Shown here: positions 34,690 through 42,922 of the stretch, piece by piece
Layout of the letters: each line of letters starts with the position of its first letter
Numbering within the stretch: position 1 is the first letter of the stretch
Assembly (NCBI RefSeq): GCF_030163755.1
Contig: NZ_JASJOE010000003.1
Location: 1 to 64,000 of the forward strand
From: Roseicyclus amphidinii
Lineage (GTDB): Bacteria > Pseudomonadota > Alphaproteobacteria > Rhodobacterales > Rhodobacteraceae
Direction of reading: 5' to 3'
DNA: 64,000 nucleotides
Notes under the pieces: model-generated
Databases searched by the model: none
Seen by the model: the letters and a program-made list of their open reading frames with translations, nothing else
Told to the model about the DNA's origin: nothing
Translations under genes and position numbers: made by a program

Positions 34690-37092
34690 ATGAAAACCAC
34701 CACCCGCGTCTGCATCATCGGCGGCGGCGTCGTCGGCTGTTCGGTCGCCTATCACCTGACCAAGCTGGGCTGGTCGGACGTGATGCTGCTGGAACGCTCG
34801 GAGCTGACCTCCGGCTCGACATGGCACGCGGCGGGCGGGTTCCACACGCTCAACGGCGACACCAACATGGCGGCGCTTCAGGGTTACACCATCCGCCTCT
34901 ACCGCGAACTAGAGGAGCTGACGGGCATGTCCTGCGGCCTGCATCATGTCGGCGGTGTGACGCTGGCCGACACGCCCGAACGGCTCGACATGCTCAAGGC
35001 CGAGCGCGCGAAACACCGCTTCATGGGGCTCGAGACCGAGATCATCGGCCCGGACGAGATCAAGGCGCTTGCCCCGATCACCAATGTGGAGGGCGTTCTG
35101 GGCGGGCTTTACGACCCGCTCGACGGGCATCTCGACCCGTCGGGCACGACCCACGCCTATGCGCGCGCCGCGAAGATGGGCGGGGCCGAGATCGTGCTGC
35201 ACACACGCGTGCTCGAGACCAATCCCCGCCCGGACGGCACATGGGACGTGGTGACCGACAAGGGCACGATCCATGCCGAGCACGTGGTCAACGCCGCGGG
35301 CCTCTGGGCGCGCGAGGTGGCGGCGATGGCGGGCTGTTACCTGCCGCTGCACCCGATGGAACACCAGTATCTCGTGACCGAGGAAACCCCCGAGATCTAC
35401 GAACGCGACAGCGAACATCCGCATATCATGGACCCCTCGGGCGAAAGCTACCTCCGGCAGGAGGGGCGCGGGCTGTGCATCGGCTTCTACGAAAAGACCT
35501 GCCGCCCCTGGGCCGTGGACGGCACGCCGTGGGAGTTCGGCCACGAGCTTCTGCCCGATGATTTCGACAAGATCGGCGACTCCATCGCCTTTGCCTTCAA
35601 GCGTTTCCCGGTGCTGGAACGCGCGGGCATCAAGTCGGTGATTCATGGCCCCTTCACCTTCGCGCCCGACGGCAACCCGTTGGTCGGCCCGGTGCCGGGC
35701 TTGCGCAACTACTGGTCGGCTTGCGGCGTGATGGCGGGTTTCAGCCAAGGCGGCGGCGTGGGCCTGAGCCTTGCGCAATGGATGGTCGAGGGCGAGCCGG
35801 AACGCGACGTGATGGCGATGGATGTCGCCCGCTTCGGGCGCTGGATCACGCCGGGCTACACGCTGCCCAAGGTGATCGAGAACTACCAGACACGGTTTTC
35901 CGTGGTCTACCCGAACGAGGAACTGCCCGCCGCCCGGCCCCACCGCACGACGCCCATGTATGACAGTTTCGACGCGATGGGCGCGGTCTGGGGCCAGCAA
36001 TACGGGCTGGAGGTGGTCAACTTTTTCGCCGAGCCGGGCGAAGCGCGCTACGAGACCCCCTCTTTCCGCCGCTCGAACGCCTGGGATGCCACCGCGCGCG
36101 AGGTCCGCGCGGTGCGCGAGGCCGTGGGCATCAACGAGCTGCAGAATTTCGGCAAGTATCGCGTGACGGGCCCCGGCGCGCGGGGCTGGCTCGACCGGAT
36201 CATGGCGGGCCGTATCCCCGCGCCGGGGCGGCTGTCGCTGACGCCGATGTTGTCGGAGAAGGGCAAGATCATCGGGGATTTCACCGTTTCCTGCCTGTCG
36301 GAGACGGAGTTTCAGCTCACCGGCAGCTACGGCGCGCAGGATTACCACCTGCGCTGGTTCGACCGCTGGCTTTCGGGTGATGTGGCGGTCGAGAACGTCT
36401 CGGACAGCCGCACCGGCTTCCAGATCGCCGGGCCGCGCGCACGCGACCTGCTGGCCGCAGTGGCGCGGCAGGACGTGTCGGAGATGCGCTTCATGGATGT
36501 GCGGCGCCTGACCATCGGGCTGTCGGATGCCATCGTGCAGCGCGTGAGCTACACCGGCGATCTCGGCTACGAGATCTATGTCAACGCGATGGAGCAACGC
36601 GCGCTCTGGCGGGTGCTTTGGGACAAGGGGCAGGCCTTCGGAATAAAACCCTTCGGGATGCGGGCGATGATGTCGCTGCGGCTTGACCGTGGCTTCGGGT
36701 CGTGGATGCGGGAGTTCTCGCCCGATTACACGCCCGCAGAAACCGGCCTTGACCGCTTCGTCGCCTGGAAGAAGCCGGTCGATTTCATCGGCCGCGCGGC
36801 GGCAGAGGCCGAGCGCGCGACACCGCCCGTCCGGCGTCTTGCGACCTTCGTCGTGGAGGCGGAGGACGCCGATGTCGTGGCCTACGAGCCGATCTGGCTT
36901 GACGGCGCGGTGGTGGGCTTCTGCACCTCGGGCGGCTATTCGCACTGGACCGGGCAATCGGTCGCCATGGGCTTCCTGCCCGCCGAGCGCATCGTGGAGG
37001 GGCTGACCGTCGAGATCGAGATCCTCGGGCAGATGCGCCCCGCCCGGCTGGTGACCACCCCGCTCTGGGACGATCCGCGCCTGCGCGCGTGA
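34690..37092 (+). CDS. FAD-dependent dimethylglycine/sarcosine dehydrogenase family protein
   Basis: This 800-residue two-part enzyme has an N-terminal DAO-type FAD domain with IIGGGVVGCSVAYHLTKLG (about 9-27) and STWHAAGGFHTL (about 39-50), the Trp-His motif that binds FAD covalently in this family. A FAO-M linker follows (about 375-430). The C-terminal half is a GcvT-like folate-binding domain (NFGKYRVTGPGARGWLDRIM, AGRIPAPGRLSLTPML, and the C-terminal GYSHWTGQSVAMGFLP). The family demethylates N-methyl amino acids such as dimethylglycine or sarcosine and passes the one-carbon unit to tetrahydrofolate; the exact substrate is not settled. A GGAGGCGTCCC leader fits the start. Confidence 0.88.
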   Translation: MKTTTRVCIIGGGVVGCSVAYHLTKLGWSDVMLLERSELTSGSTWHAAGGFHTLNGDTNMAALQGYTIRLYRELEELTGMSCGLHHVGGVTLADTPERLDMLKAERAKHRFMGLETEIIGPDEIKALAPITNVEGVLGGLYDPLDGHLDPSGTTHAYARAAKMGGAEIVLHTRVLETNPRPDGTWDVVTDKGTIHAEHVVNAAGLWAREVAAMAGCYLPLHPMEHQYLVTEETPEIYERDSEHPHIMDPSGESYLRQEGRGLCIGFYEKTCRPWAVDGTPWEFGHELLPDDFDKIGDSIAFAFKRFPVLERAGIKSVIHGPFTFAPDGNPLVGPVPGLRNYWSACGVMAGFSQGGGVGLSLAQWMVEGEPERDVMAMDVARFGRWITPGYTLPKVIENYQTRFSVVYPNEELPAARPHRTTPMYDSFDAMGAVWGQQYGLEVVNFFAEPGEARYETPSFRRSNAWDATAREVRAVREAVGINELQNFGKYRVTGPGARGWLDRIMAGRIPAPGRLSLTPMLSEKGKIIGDFTVSCLSETEFQLTGSYGAQDYHLRWFDRWLSGDVAVENVSDSRTGFQIAGPRARDLLAAVARQDVSEMRFMDVRRLTIGLSDAIVQRVSYTGDLGYEIYVNAMEQRALWRVLWDKGQAFGIKPFGMRAMMSLRLDRGFGSWMREFSPDYTPAETGLDRFVAWKKPVDFIGRAAAEAERATPPVRRLATFVVEAEDADVVAYEPIWLDGAVVGFCTSGGYSHWTGQSVAMGFLPAERIVEGLTVEIEILGQMRPARLVTTPLWDDPRLRA

Positions 37093-37121
37093 CACAGCGA
37101 GCCGCGCGCCTGCGCGCGTGA
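37076..37121 (+). repeat. Short direct repeat at the end of the dehydrogenase gene
   Basis: The 17-base CGCGCCTGCGCGCGTGA occurs at 37076-37092, including the stop codon, and again at 37105-37121. The following spacer to 37330 is GC-rich with a GATGCC/GGCATC hairpin near 37144-37160 and no coding frame. Confidence 0.6.
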
Positions 37122-37330
37122 GGGGGCGCTCCCGCCCGGGACACGATGCCGGAGGCATCGGTCCCCGTTGGGCCCGGCACCCGGTTCCCGGGTGCGGTCG
37201 GCGCTGACAGCCGAGGCCGGGCCCTGTAGGAGGGGCGGTGCAACGGGCGCCCGGCCCGTCGCCGGTGCCGCCCGGACCACGGGGGCGACCGTGACACAGG
37301 TTCGAACCGGAGAAGAAAGGCGCGCCGCCC

Positions 37331-37936
37331 ATGACGTCATCCATGACCCCGCCCGTGATCCTGCTGCTCGCCGCGGGGGCCTCGAGCCGCATGAAGGGGC
37401 GCGACAAGATGCTGGAGGAGGTGGAGGGCGAGCCGCTGCTGCGGCTGATGGCGCGGCGCGCGCTGAAATCCGGCGTGGCCCTGCGCGTGGTGCTCGGCCC
37501 GGGACAGGACGCGCGGCGCGCGGCGCTGGAGGGGCTGGACGTCGAGATCGTCGAGGCCGAGGGCACCGACGGGATGGCGGCCTCCATCCGGGCCGGGATC
37601 GCCGGGCTGGACGCGCCGGTGCTGATCCTGCTGGGCGACATGCCCGAGATCACGGCGGGCGACATCTACCTGATGGTGTCGCTCCATGCGCAGGCACCGG
37701 GGGCGATCCTGCGGGCGGCGACGCGCGACGGAACACCGGGGCACCCGGTGCTGTTCCCGGCCGACCTTCTGCCGGAGCTGGCGCGGCTGTCAGGGGACGC
37801 AGGCGCGCGCGACATCCTCAAGCGCGAGGGCAGGCGCGTTCACCTGCTGCCGCTGAAGGATGACCGCGCCACGGTCGATCTCGACACGCCCGAGGCGTGG
37901 GCGGCGTGGCGTGCAGGGCGCGGCGGGCGCGGGTAG
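37331..37936 (+). CDS. MocA-like nucleotidyltransferase
   Basis: This 201-residue GT-A-fold NTP transferase has LLAAGASSRMKGRDKML near 13-29 (nucleotide loop), DGMAASIRAGI near 78-88, ILLGDMPEI near 98-106 (metal Asp), and GTPGHPVLFP near 136-145. This pattern matches MocA/MobA-like enzymes that add CMP or GMP to molybdopterin. It could therefore serve a molybdenum hydroxylase, in keeping with the molybdate transporter at 14.7-17.3 kb, but no such enzyme is encoded here. The ATG at 37343 (MTPPVIL) is an alternative start. Confidence 0.85.
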   Translation: MTSSMTPPVILLLAAGASSRMKGRDKMLEEVEGEPLLRLMARRALKSGVALRVVLGPGQDARRAALEGLDVEIVEAEGTDGMAASIRAGIAGLDAPVLILLGDMPEITAGDIYLMVSLHAQAPGAILRAATRDGTPGHPVLFPADLLPELARLSGDAGARDILKREGRRVHLLPLKDDRATVDLDTPEAWAAWRAGRGGRG

Positions 37937-37948
37937 CCCCCTGCGCCC

Positions 37949-38629
37949 TCAGGGGCGCAGAAGTGCCGCTTCCGCGCCGGTCAGACTGCGCCGCGCGGGG
38001 GCATGGCTGCCCTCGGCCCCCGGCTCGGCCAGCTCGGGGAACAGGGCGAGGATCTCGGCGCGGGTGTCTTGCACAATGGCGTCCAGCACCTCCTGCGTGG
38101 GCTGGAAGCTTTCGGTCCAGGACCCATTCGACATCACCAGCTCATGCCGGTCGAACAGCAGGTGGATGTAGGTCGTGCGGAGCGTCTCGACCATGCGGAT
38201 CGTGCCGTGATTGACAAGGTCGCGCGCCTTCACGAAGACCTCGGCCTCGTCGAAATTCGCGCGGATCATGGAGCCTGCGACCATCACGCGGTGTTGGGGC
38301 GAAACCAGCATGTCGCGTTCCGGCAGACCGAAGCCGAGCGCGCCGGCCTTCACGAGGACCGGCTTGAGCGACGGCATCTCGGCCAGCTGGGCACGGCTGA
38401 GGGTGCGGCTGCCGACCCAGCGGATCTCCTGCACGCCGGTATCGCGGGTGATGACCTTGTCACCGGGGCGCAGCGATTCGACCGGCACCTCGCCGCGGGG
38501 CGTGGCGATCAGCGCGCCGGGCGTGAAACAGGGGGTTACGGGCGAACAGGCGACCGGGGTCGCCGCAAGAGCGGTCACGCCCTGCGCCTCGGGGGCCTGT
38601 GCCGTGGGGGTCCTGGCAAATTCCGTCAT
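37949..38629 (-). CDS. Hint-domain protein (Hint_2 family)
   Basis: This 226-residue protein has a central Hint (hedgehog/intein-type) domain: CFTPGALIATPRGEVPVESL near 33-52, GDKVITRDTGVQEIRWVG near 55-72, the block-F-like MLVSPQHRVMV near 107-117, and TYIHLLFDRHELVMSNGSWTESF near 150-172. In roseobacters such domains sit at the C-terminus of large secreted calcium-binding proteins; here the domain stands almost alone, with a short N-terminal part. The function is unknown. It converges with the MocA-like gene, 12 bases apart. Confidence 0.88.
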   Translation of the reverse strand: MTEFARTPTAQAPEAQGVTALAATPVACSPVTPCFTPGALIATPRGEVPVESLRPGDKVITRDTGVQEIRWVGSRTLSRAQLAEMPSLKPVLVKAGALGFGLPERDMLVSPQHRVMVAGSMIRANFDEAEVFVKARDLVNHGTIRMVETLRTTYIHLLFDRHELVMSNGSWTESFQPTQEVLDAIVQDTRAEILALFPELAEPGAEGSHAPARRSLTGAEAALLRP

Positions 38630-39225
38630 CGTCAACTCTGCACATCTGCGGGCCGCGCCGTTGCACGCCGGCGACCCTGAACACTTTTCCAAAACGCCGG
38701 CCCATGATCCGGGACCACACCGATCCCATCGCATCAACCGCGGGCGAGACCGCCCGTAGCTTGCAGCGCCCCGAAATCTCGGGATACGCGCCCGACCGGC
38801 CCTTGCGCCCCAATGGCGAGACGGCGGATCAGGGCATCAGGATAGCCGCAAGCCACGCAGCCCGGAAGGGGAAAATCCGGGCGGAATACGCCCCCTGTCG
38901 CGCGACACGATATCGACACGGGTTCGGCACGGTGCTGGCGCAGCCGCGCCACGCTGCGGACAAGGTTGCCGCAGGGATCGTTTCCGAAAGCGAAACGAAA
39001 CCGGCGGCCTGCGCGGCACGGGCCGCGATTGTCGCTGTTGCGAAACCATCGGCGTGGGAACGGGGGATCTGGAAACAAAGCGTTTACGCGCTCCGTTCAT
39101 CACGGAAACGCCGCGGCCGCGGTCTGTTTCGAGACACCGCGCGGTGTCAGGAGCGTCCGGCCCCATGCGTGGACGAACCCTGAGGCGCAGACAGTCGTTT
39201 GCGTTCGATCCTCGCACCCGCGCGG
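38630..39225. other. 596-base gene-free region at the border of the stress island
   Basis: I see no supported gene. Open frames on both strands lack ribosome-binding sites and have arginine-rich shadow composition. A GGGCG/CGCCC hairpin is near 38739-38754. The region marks the change from tightly packed core genes to the accessory block, so it may hold a recombination boundary, but I see no direct repeat pair, integrase or tRNA end here. Confidence 0.4.
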
Positions 39226-39372
39226 TCAGAGGGGGCGCTTCGGGTCGATGTCAGGCCGCATGTCTTGCTGCAGCCTTGCCGCTTCGACCGACGCGGTCAC
39301 GTCCGCGAAGCGCAACCACACGAAGATCCGCGGCGAGGCGCCGAAAACCGCCTGATCCGAGATCCGCCTTGT
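39226..39372 (-). pseudogene. Possible 3' gene remnant
   Basis: In a minus-strand frame different from the OB-fold gene, a readable tail SDQAVFGASPRIFVWLRFAD runs on and ends DIDPKRPL before a TGA at 39228-39226. It has a protein-like composition but no start. It might be the end of another gene fused here by the rearrangement that cut the OB-fold gene. I do not recognise the family. Confidence 0.3.
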
Positions 39373-39910
39373 GGCACGGTTGGGCATAGCCGACATCATC
39401 GAGCGGGTTGTAGGTCAGAAAGGCGGTGTCGATGGTCAGCACCTGCCCGCCGGTGTCGAGGGTGAATTCCTGCGCCTCGGCGTCAAGGTCGGAGACCGTG
39501 CCGCGCAACGTGACCTCGCCGATCACGATGGGCGTCGACATGATCCAGGTATAGGCCTCTTCCTCGTCGGCGCTGCTGGCGTAGAAATAGATATTGAGGC
39601 CTTCTACATAGACGCTGCTCGCCTCGATCGTGGTCATCGTGAAGAGGTTCTCGTCGATATCGCCGTAGACGGTCACCCGGTCGCCATCCATCAGCCCGTA
39701 GGCATCGCCGTAGGAGTCCCAGTCGTCCATCTCGACGGTGATGACGCCGTCGCCGTAGTAGAGCGTGAAACTGTCGGCGGTCGGGTTGCCGACCATGCCG
39801 CTCAGGCTGATCCTGCTGTCGTCGGGCCGACTGTAGGGATCTTGCGCCGCGACCGGGGCGGCAACTGCGATCGACGCCGATACTGCAAGTGCCGAAAGTT
39901 AAAAGCGCAT
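39251..39910 (-). pseudogene. Secreted double OB-fold (BOF-like) protein, disrupted at both ends
   Basis: This is a broken paralog of the intact gene at 48230-48883. The ATG at 39910 has a GGAGA ribosome-binding site and would open MRF-stop-LSALAVSASIAVAAPVAA: codon 4 is TAA (39901-39899), where a single change from AAA would restore a perfect signal peptide. The mature part has two OB-fold-like units, each of the form ISLSG-V...F-L-YGD--I-VEMD-W...GD-VTVYGDID. The second unit stops after NPLDDVGY (about 39385), before the usual VGD-V-V-G-M closing segment, and runs into unrelated sequence. No usable start lies after the stop codon except the internal MVGNPT (39796), which has lost the signal peptide. 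Confidence 0.75.
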
Positions 39911-40088
39911 GGGTATCTCCATCGGTTCGGGTTGCTTGGTGGACCACTCCGCAGCCTGCCGGACCCGTCGGGCCGTGGGCATTGACGCCGGTAAAGGACG
40001 CCCTCTTGGCCCACGGTGGTCCCGGCGGTCATCCCGGATGCAGCCCAGCCGGGGGCCGTATCACATTCGTGTTGCCGGGGTGTTCGTG

Positions 40089-40305
40089 TCAGGGGTTCGG
40101 CCGGATGCGCCAGAATTCCCGCAGCTCGGTCACGAGATCATGGGGGAAGGCCGTGATGGCGGGCGATGTCATGATCATGCAGCCCGTAGCCGGCCAGTGC
40201 CGACAGCGCCTCGCGCGGTGTGATGCCCAGCGTATCGGCGATCCTCCGGCGGTCTTCCATGTCGAGGGCTGCGCCATCGAGGTCCTGATCCGGCCTGCTG
40301 CGCAT
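40089..40305 (-). pseudogene. Small hypothetical gene with a one-base frameshift
   Basis: The ATG at 40305 has a strong GGAGG ribosome-binding site five bases upstream. The product starts MRSRPDQDLDGAALDMEDRR and reads through IADTLGITPREALSALAGYG to ARHHGLP. There a run of five G on the plus strand (40142-40146) shifts the frame; with four, reading continues HDLVTELREFWRIRPNP and stops. The corrected length would be 71 residues. It is helical and charged. The style recalls small DUF1127/DUF6455-type proteins, but I cannot name it. It could be a real short protein ending ...HHGLPP. Confidence 0.5.
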
Positions 40306-40538
40306 GAGTGCCTCCGCCCCCAATCCCGCATTCCCCTATGCCCGGCGGAGGTGAGACTGACGCGAGGCGGCGCGCGGTGCCTTTACCGATGTTATCGCCT
40401 CGTCGCGGCTGGTCGGAACACACTCGAAGACGCCTGATGCGCAGGGGCTTCACCGTTGCCCCGGCTTGGCGTGCCGCCGACACGGCGGCGTGGATGTCGG
40501 GCAAAGGCATGTCCCGAAGCGGAGCGTGAGGACCCCGG

Positions 40539-40958
40539 ATGATCGTCAGACGCGTCATGTCCAACAGCGGCCTCGTCCTGTCGCCCCTCGCCACGATCCG
40601 CGAGGCTTCGGCCATCATGCGCGACAGGGGCGTCACCGCCTTGCCCGTCATGGGCGATGAATCGCCGCCGGGGCTGCTGACGGACCGACAGATCGTCACC
40701 CGCCTGTTGCCCGACATGCGCGACGCGGCCGCCCGGCCTGTCCGCGACGCGATGATCCGCGACCCGGCGACCTGCCTTGCCGATCATCACGTCACCACGG
40801 CCGCGGCGATCATGGGCGACCACCAGGTCCGGCATCTTCTGGTTCTGGAGCGGTGCGGCGCTCTTCTCGGCGTTCTCTCGGTGGACGACATCGCGGAAAA
40901 CGCCTCGGAGGAACTGGCCGGGCACGCCCTTGGCGAGATCGTCGAGACGCGGGCCTGA
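40539..40958 (+). CDS. CBS-pair domain protein
   Basis: This 139-residue protein consists of two CBS motifs: VMSNSGLVLSPLATIREASAIMRDRGVTALPVM then LLTDRQIV (about 6-55), and AMIRDPATCLADHHVTTAAAIMGDHQVRHLLVL then GVLSVDDIA (about 71-122). Such stand-alone CBS pairs bind adenine nucleotides or NAD and often act as energy or redox sensors. A GTGAGGACC ribosome-binding context precedes the ATG. It converges on the Crp/Fnr regulator gene (19-base gap) and opens the intact part of the stress island. Confidence 0.88.
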   Translation: MIVRRVMSNSGLVLSPLATIREASAIMRDRGVTALPVMGDESPPGLLTDRQIVTRLLPDMRDAAARPVRDAMIRDPATCLADHHVTTAAAIMGDHQVRHLLVLERCGALLGVLSVDDIAENASEELAGHALGEIVETRA

Positions 40959-40977
40959 CGGGCAGGCAGCGCGCCGG

Positions 40978-41724
40978 TCACGCGACCGGGATGATTTCCT
41001 GACGCAGGGTGTCGATGTCGATCTCCGCGATGGCGGCCATCGTGGCCAGATCGTGAACCACGATATCCATGTGATCGGTGACACTCAGCACCTCGTTGCG
41101 TTCCAGCCGACGCAGCGTCCGGCAGATATGCACCGCCGAAAGCCCACAGAAGTCGCCAAGCTGCTGCTGGGTCATCGGGATGTGAAACGTCATTCCCTCG
41201 ACAAGACCGTGAGCGGTCGACCTAAGACAGAGTTCGCACAGGGCGTAGGTGATCACGGTCTCGGCCGCAGCCTTGCCCAGGCGCGTCATGCGCTCGGCCA
41301 TCCGGGACATCGCGGCGTCGCTGATCTGATGATCCAGCTCGGCAAGGTCGCGGAACTGGCCGCAGGCATCGTGCCACCGCGACCGGGGGATCGCCGCGAC
41401 GGTCATGTCGGTCAGGGTCTCGACCTCCAGCGCGCTGACGCCCGGAGTGGCCGAGGTCGGTTCAAGGATACCGCCGGACAGGATGATGTCGACGATCTGG
41501 CGTTGCCCGTCGGCCAGGGTCTTGGACGCCAGTAGCCATCCCGACAGGACAAGAAAGACCGACCCGGTGTCGTCGCCTTCCAGTTTCAGGAGGGTTCCGG
41601 CCGGATAGGACCGCTTGTGTGCATGGATCAGCTTGCACAGCAAGGTCTGCGCCTCTTCGGGCAAGTGCAGTTGGTCGGGCAGCATCGCCTCGGACAGACC
41701 GGTTTCTTCAAGACGCTCGAGCAT
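40978..41724 (-). CDS. Crp/Fnr family transcriptional regulator
   Basis: This 248-residue regulator has an N-terminal cyclic-nucleotide-binding-like beta-roll (about 25-120, with YPAGTLLKLEGDDTGSVFLVLSGWL), a long dimerisation helix, and a C-terminal winged helix (QQQLGDFCGLSAVHICRTLRRLE, about 185-207). Cysteines (Cys30, Cys101-region, Cys148/151) do not form the N-terminal CxxCx2-7C cluster of true FNR, so oxygen sensing by an iron-sulfur cluster is unlikely. AGGGAGA precedes the ATG. It is the only dedicated regulator in the island and could control its neighbours. Confidence 0.9.
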   Translation of the reverse strand: MLERLEETGLSEAMLPDQLHLPEEAQTLLCKLIHAHKRSYPAGTLLKLEGDDTGSVFLVLSGWLLASKTLADGQRQIVDIILSGGILEPTSATPGVSALEVETLTDMTVAAIPRSRWHDACGQFRDLAELDHQISDAAMSRMAERMTRLGKAAAETVITYALCELCLRSTAHGLVEGMTFHIPMTQQQLGDFCGLSAVHICRTLRRLERNEVLSVTDHMDIVVHDLATMAAIAEIDIDTLRQEIIPVA

Positions 41725-42143
41725 GTCATTCTCCCTGTGGCTGGTGTGCGGATCGCCCCGACGGGCACCAGGTTGCGCATCGGGAAGCGAGACGGTCCAA
41801 GGAAAGAGGGCTGGTCTGCACCAGCCGCCCGAGCCGATTTGCGCCGCGATTGATTGAACCTCACGTTTACAGGTTCATGTTCGGTCCGCGAATGACTCAA
41901 ATCAATAGTTGCGCGCACCATATTTTTATCCCCACCTGCGGCGCAGTTCGCAGGGCGTTTGATCGCCCGGCCCGTGAACGGCCATTCCCCCGGCGCAGGC
42001 ACCCTGCCCCCGTCCCGTGCTGCCCCCCCTTCCCGGCTTCGGACTGCGATGCGCCCGCGGCGGCCGACTTTACGCAGGTTAATGCACGGTGCCCCCGCAC
42101 GATCTTTAGTGACGATGACACCGCATATGCCGGGAGGATGCAT
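41725..42143. other. 419-base regulatory region between crp-like and phasin genes
   Basis: This divergent spacer has no supported coding frame. It is less GC-rich near 41870-41930. There an FNR/CRP-type half-symmetrical site ATGAC-TCAA-ATCAA (41892-41905) resembles TTGAT-N4-ATCAA with two mismatches in the left arm. It could be an operator for the adjacent regulator or for FnrL. A GGGAGG ribosome-binding site (about 42131-42136) leads into the phasin ATG. Confidence 0.4.
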
Positions 42144-42571
42144 ATGGCTGACGAGTCGCAAAAGGTCGGCGACCTGATGAAACAGATACAGGGTATGCTT
42201 GCGCTCAACCCCGAGATCGGGCCCCGGATGGAAGGGTTCTGGAAGACCCAGGACGGAATCCTCGAGGAAACCGAAGCGTTTTCGAAGGCCTGGTTCGAAC
42301 GCCGCCACGATGCGGCCCGCACGGCGCCGAGGCGGTTCGCAAGTCGAACGGCAACGGGTCCGACCCCTCGGCGGCGATGCAGGCCATGCTCGAATGGCAA
42401 CAGCAATCGTTCCGGCGGATGGCGGAGGACATGCAGCAATGGGTCGAGCTTTGCTCGCATTGTGCCGCCCGCATGACCCAGGCCGAGATCGAAGCCGGAA
42501 AGGACGGTGCCGATCAAGCCGCGAAGCGCGCGAAATCCACCGCCAACACGACCAAGGCGACGCCGGTGTGA
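42144..42571 (+). pseudogene. Phasin-family protein with a one-base frameshift
   Basis: The ATG at 42144 follows GGGAGG. Residues 1-63 read MADESQKVGDLMKQIQGMLA through KAWFERRHDAARTA. Near 42332 the frame changes, and the +1/-1 frame continues EAVRKSNGNGSDPSAAMQAM through the amphipathic segment WQQQSFRRMAEDMQQWVELC to a stop at 42571. The total length (428 bases) is one short of a multiple of three; adding one base gives a 142-residue protein. The composition and the long amphipathic helix with WQQQSFRRMAED fit phasins, which coat polyhydroxyalkanoate granules. The ORF may be inactive or the base may be missing from the sequence. Confidence 0.65.
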
Positions 42572-42573
42572 TC

Positions 42574-42921
42574 ATGGCCATTCCGAGGAACAAGGCCGTA
42601 CTGGCAACCATCAACGAAGAAGGAGACAGCTCCATTAGTGACAAGAGCGCATATCGTGAAAAACTCGAGGCCCGCCTCGAACAATGGCGCGCCGAGATCG
42701 ACAAGCTGCAGGCCAAGGCCGCCGAAGCCAGCGCCGACGCCCGCAAGGACTACGAAGACCAGGTGGCCGAGTTGCGCAAGCAGCAGGACGAGGCCCGTGA
42801 GAAGCTGAAAGAGCTCGACGAGGCCAGCGACGACGCGTGGGAAGACATCAAGGACGGCGTCGAGAAGGCCTGGGACAAGCTGGGCGACGCCGTGAAATCG
42901 GCACGCGAAAGGTTCAGCTGA
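42574..42921 (+). CDS. Cytoplasmic coiled-coil stress protein (sll1863-like)
   Basis: This 115-residue protein is almost entirely charged alpha helix: YREKLEARLEQWRAEIDKLQ then a long Glu/Lys/Ala coiled coil, ending AWEDIKDGVEKAWDKLGDAV and ARERFS. That ending is the hallmark of the sll1863 family of stress-response proteins. No signal peptide or membrane helix is present. It begins 2 bases after the phasin stop and ends 1 base before the next, secreted relative, so the three are one operon. The molecular role is unknown. Confidence 0.8.
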   Translation: MAIPRNKAVLATINEEGDSSISDKSAYREKLEARLEQWRAEIDKLQAKAAEASADARKDYEDQVAELRKQQDEAREKLKELDEASDDAWEDIKDGVEKAWDKLGDAVKSARERFS

Positions 42922-42922
42922 C

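Noticed and set aside
34909-37665. 918-codon minus-strand frame opposite the dimethylglycine-dehydrogenase-like gene
   Set aside because: Shadow of the plus-strand gene. The composition is not protein-like, and it crosses the gene end and the spacer.
38966-39355. 129-codon plus-strand frame in the gene-free region
   Set aside because: Arg/Ser/His-rich, no ribosome-binding site, and overlaps the disrupted OB-fold gene on the other strand.
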